From positions 29,142,501-29,206,500 of the forward strand of contig AP031353.1 in NCBI GenBank assembly GCA_037833965.1: a stretch of 64,000 nt of DNA. Direction: 5' to 3'. Position 1 is the first letter of the stretch. Each line of letters begins with the position of its first letter. This document shows, one piece after another, positions 61,376-64,000 of the stretch. A program made the position numbers and the translations under genes. Under the pieces are notes generated by a model. It saw only the letters and a program-made list of their open reading frames with translations, searched no databases and was not told the DNA's origin. This stretch comes from Marchantia polymorpha subsp. ruderalis. Taxonomy: Eukaryota > Streptophyta > Marchantiopsida > Marchantiales > Marchantiaceae.

Positions 61376-64000
61376 TGTGGTACCCCACTTGTAGAATCTG
61401 GGATTTGGGGTTCAGCAGTAAGGACAGGCACCACCCTCCCTGCGAGCTCTGCAGTTAGGACCCCTACGACGCAAGGCGCAAAACCCGCCTTCGGAGGTTG
61501 CGTCCGCGGCTGTAGGGAAACCCTCCATAATTAGGTCAACCCTCGGGCGCCTTGACCAAGTTAGGGTCCCGTTGGAAAGAGCTTGACGCACTGATTCCAA
61601 CGAGCCCAAGAACGCTTGGAACGGATGAGGACTTAGGGAGTTATCACTATTGGAAGAAACGGAGGCGGTCGCCTACGGCGGAAAGAGTTCGCCACCGGCG
61701 CGAATTCCGCCTACGCGGAAGGGGGAATCAAGTTTTGTCCTATGCGCGGACGAAGGCGTTCGCCTGTGCACAGGCGAAGTAGGGTTAGGGGAGGCGCGAA
61801 GTCCGCCTACGCACAGGCGCTCGCCTGTGCACAGGCGCTTCGGCGTCGGCGGAAAATCCGCCTTGGGCCCTAGAAATGCGCCTTGTGAGGTAGAAAGTGT
61901 ACGGCGCCTTCCGCGCCAGCGCAGCGCCGCGTACGGCGGAAGAGCCGCCAGAGTAATCAAATCGGTACGGACCATGCGGACGGGACGGATGGATGCGCTC
62001 TTGGACGGACGGAGTTGCGGCGGCGGAAGCGCCGACGAAGAGACAAGGAACGGACAGACTGGACGGAGACGGCTGACCACGGTCAACGCCTTCCGCGCCA
62101 GCGCGACGCCGCGCACGGAATTCGCCTGCGCACAGGCGACAGCCTGTGCACAGGAGGATGAAGTTCCGTGCCGGCGGAGCATCCGCCGAAGCTCCTGCCT
62201 GCGCACAGGCAGGAGTTGAACTTTTGTCCGACATGCGGACACACGCGTCAAGGCAGAGGGGGATTGGCCGAGGGGCGGTACGAACAAGTGTACCGCGCAA
62301 GGCGGAAAACTCGCCTTCGGCGCTACGCCCCCATGTCCGCGGGGTAATACGCTCGCGGAGTTCAAATCCGCCAATTCGAGCGTGAGAGTTTAATCGACGA
62401 CGGCGGAGCGTGAAGCCGCGCGTGAGAGCGAAGACCGTTCCAGCGTACAGCCGGCGCGGCCATCAAGTGAGACGTTCTTCACGAGCAAGAGCCGACCATG
62501 ACCTTCGACCGGGCGGCGGAGAACGTCCCATTCTTGAATTCGCGATTCCAATCTCTTGTGCGCGCTGCGCGCATCCATCTGCTGGCTGCTAAACATTCTC
62601 GACGTCGTCGCACAGGAGATTTCTTGTTGATTGAGGGAGAAGTGAATGCGCGTGATTTGGAATTGAGGGCGATTAGAGTTTGCCGAGAGAGAAAGAAGCT
62701 CGGGCGGTGCGGAAGTAGAATGAGCGGGCGAGCGAACCCCAGGAACGCAATGACGAGACCGAGCAGATTGCGGATGGTGCCACTTCGCCTACCACAGAAC
62801 GGGCTGCGCGCTTTCGAGGAGCGCTTAATAGCAAGAAAGCTCGATTTCTTGCTATGGGGATGGAACTACATCTGTGCGAATATGGTGCGCGAGTGGCTAG
62901 AGCCACAGGGACCACCCTCGCGCGGATTGCGTCCGCATGTTGATCGGTGGACAGTCCAAGATTGGGCGCAGGCGTTGGGAAGATGTGCTGGCATGCCAGG
63001 GCATCTCCTTTTCGACAGTGAGAGCATCAAGGTGACCAAGCAGGAAGAGGCGCAATTTGTGGAGCTGTTCAAGACCGGGAGGTCTACCAAGAATGGGTAC
63101 AGGACCCGTGATTACAAGGATCGATTTCGCCGTACTTTGTCCGCGGCGCTGATGCAATTACTGCAGCCGCACCGCGCCTGCTACATCACATTGTGGCAGG
63201 TCTCTTTTGTGGAGTGCGTCATCGAGGGAACTCCAATTCACTGGGCGAGCATCCTGCACAGGGTGATGCGACAGCACGCGTTTGAGGAGAAGGGGGGAAC
63301 TCTAAACCATCTTTCTCCTTTCCTCATCAATTTTTATCGACAGCGGAATTGTTTGACAGCGGCGGAGCTTGAACATTTTCCGCCATTGTCCATCGACCAT
63401 CCCGGGAAGTATGTGCGGGAGAATGAGGTCGACACTGATGCAGAGGAGTCACCGACTTCTAGCCATCAAGGCGGAGGGACGAAGGGAGACACACTCCTGC
63501 AGCACGAGTGCCGCGGAAGCGGCGATGGAGGGAAGAGTCTGAAGAGGAGCAGCAACAAGAACCCTCTGCTCCCATTCGACCGCGGCCGCTGTGCGAGTCA
63601 TACAGCCGGCCGAAGCAGAAGGCACGCAGACTGGTGTTACCAGCCGACAGTGCGGACACGGCGACGATTGCGACGGAGGAAGGAAGTGCGTCGCCAGAGA
63701 AGCATGAGGAAGCGCGGACGACCGCAGGAGAAACGGGCCACGCTGCAACCTCGACGGGAGAGAGGCCGCCTACGGGCCAAGGGCCTCCGGAGTTACCACG
63801 TGCGATGCGGACAGATGTTCCGTTTGCGCACAGACGAGCCTCCGCGGACGGACGAGCCTCCGCGGACAGGCGATCACAAGTGGACGTGGATCTACGCTTA
63901 CGCGTGGGAAGGAGCAGTCCGCCTGTGCACAGGCGCTCACCTGTGCACAGGTCGCCTGTGCACAGGACACCTCCACACGTGCCGCCTGTGCACAGGCAAG
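61376..64000 (+). repeat. A LTR3, first 2,625 bp, cut by window end
   Basis: It starts TGTGGTACCCCACTTGTAG with the same 122-bp deletion as LTR2, and it shares most LTR2-specific bases (for example GCCACCGGCG and GTGTACCGCGC), but it lacks the extra 18-bp palindrome. It is therefore the sister of LTR2. Confidence 0.93.
62750..64000 (+). CDS. LTR3-encoded ORF, N-terminal part, continues beyond window
   Basis: The ATG at 62750 is equivalent to 51671. The globular N-terminal domain is open and matches LTR2. The change of frame before the PRKRRW segment (near 63460-63510) is present as in LTR2, and the C-terminal frame is open to the window edge. Whether the coiled-coil part is complete cannot be seen. 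Confidence 0.55.
   Translation, partial: MTRPSRLRMVPLRLPQNGLRAFEERLIARKLDFLLWGWNYICANMVREWLEPQGPPSRGLRPHVDRWTVQDWAQALGRCAGMPGHLLFDSESIKVTKQEEAQFVELFKTGRSTKNGYRTRDYKDRFRRTLSAALMQLLQPHRACYITLWQVSFVECVIEGTPIHWASILHRVMRQHAFEEKGGTLNHLSPFLINFYRQRNCLTAAELEHFPPLSIDHPGKYVRENEVDTDAEESPTSSHQGGGTKGDTLLQHECRGSGDGGKSLKRSSNKNPLLPFDRGRCASHTAGRSRRHADWCYQPTVRTRRRLRRRKEVRRQRSMRKRGRPQEKRATLQPRRERGRLRAKGLRSYHVRCGQMFRLRTDEPPRTDEPPRTGDHKWTWIYAYAWEGAVRLCTGAHLCTGRLCTGHLHTCRLCTGK

Larger units (their letters stand above)
24229..64000 (+). mobile_element. family-A Ty3/gypsy tandem array: LTR1-int1-LTR2-int2-LTR3 (cut by window end)
   Basis: Three starts of TGTGGTACCCCACTT occur at 24229, 50279 and 61376. Units 2 and 3 are offset by exactly 11,097 bp, and the coding regions repeat with the same offset. 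Each internal part (44480-50278 and 55577-61375) has a tRNA-Asp primer site, gag-protease, pol and a polypurine tract, and is followed directly by the next LTR. LTR1 is interrupted by the B array (27310-42151). By integrase order (after RNase H), the GPY/F module and the absence of a chromodomain, A is a non-chromovirus Ty3/gypsy element, nearest in style to the Athila/Tat group. The end of LTR3 and the right target duplication lie outside the window. Confidence 0.9.

Overview
The window looks like nuclear DNA of a land plant, most likely a bryophyte and possibly a Marchantia-like liverwort. The evidence is a nuclear copy of plastid DNA carrying the end of chlB next to the trnK-UUU 5' exon (flowering plants lack chlB), a plant-type short-chain dehydrogenase gene, and plant LTR retrotransposons primed by tRNA-Asp and tRNA-Glu. 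The species call is inference. The host DNA is AT-rich. The retrotransposon blocks stand out as GC-rich (family A) or purine-rich on the plus strand (family B).

Layout. 1-11388 is AT-rich DNA. It holds a decayed copy (6852-7628) of a short-chain dehydrogenase/reductase (SDR), its duplicated upstream region with two striking perfect hairpins, and a Mutator-like MITE (9659-10243). 11394-18732 is an old, internally deleted family-A retrotransposon bounded by a CTACA target duplication. It consists of a truncated 5' LTR, carrying another insertion that itself holds a family-B solo LTR, and a 3' LTR in which about 2 kb is replaced by about 1.3 kb of plastid DNA. 18738-24228 is AT-rich DNA with the apparently intact SDR exon (22136-22958), paralogous to the decayed copy.

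24229-64000 is a nested, tandem retrotransposon block. Family A is a Ty3/gypsy element of 11,097 bp per unit, arranged LTR1-internal-LTR2-internal-LTR3, with the third LTR cut by the window edge. Its LTRs are about 5.3 kb. The U3 part of each LTR carries a long open reading frame (a globular domain, a P/R-rich linker and a coiled coil) that ends just before the TATA box. In the genomic RNA this frame would lie downstream of pol, the place where other elements carry env-like genes. Gag-protease and RT-RNaseH-integrase lie in one frame, separated by a single stop in the sequence TAG CAATTA, which is the tobamovirus-type leaky-stop context. LTR1 of A is interrupted by family B (27310-42151), a second Ty3/gypsy element also arranged LTR-internal-LTR-internal-LTR, with a 4-bp target duplication GGCC around the whole array. 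B encodes one uninterrupted Gag-Pol of about 1588 aa, preceded by a small zinc-knuckle ORF.

Inferred order of events: SDR duplication; insertion and decay of the old A copy, with plastid DNA and other insertions entering it; insertion and tandem amplification of the young A element; insertion and tandem amplification of B. The best candidates for something not routinely described are the U3-encoded protein in a giant LTR, the leaky-stop Gag-Pol junction, and the two independent tandem LTR arrays nested in each other.
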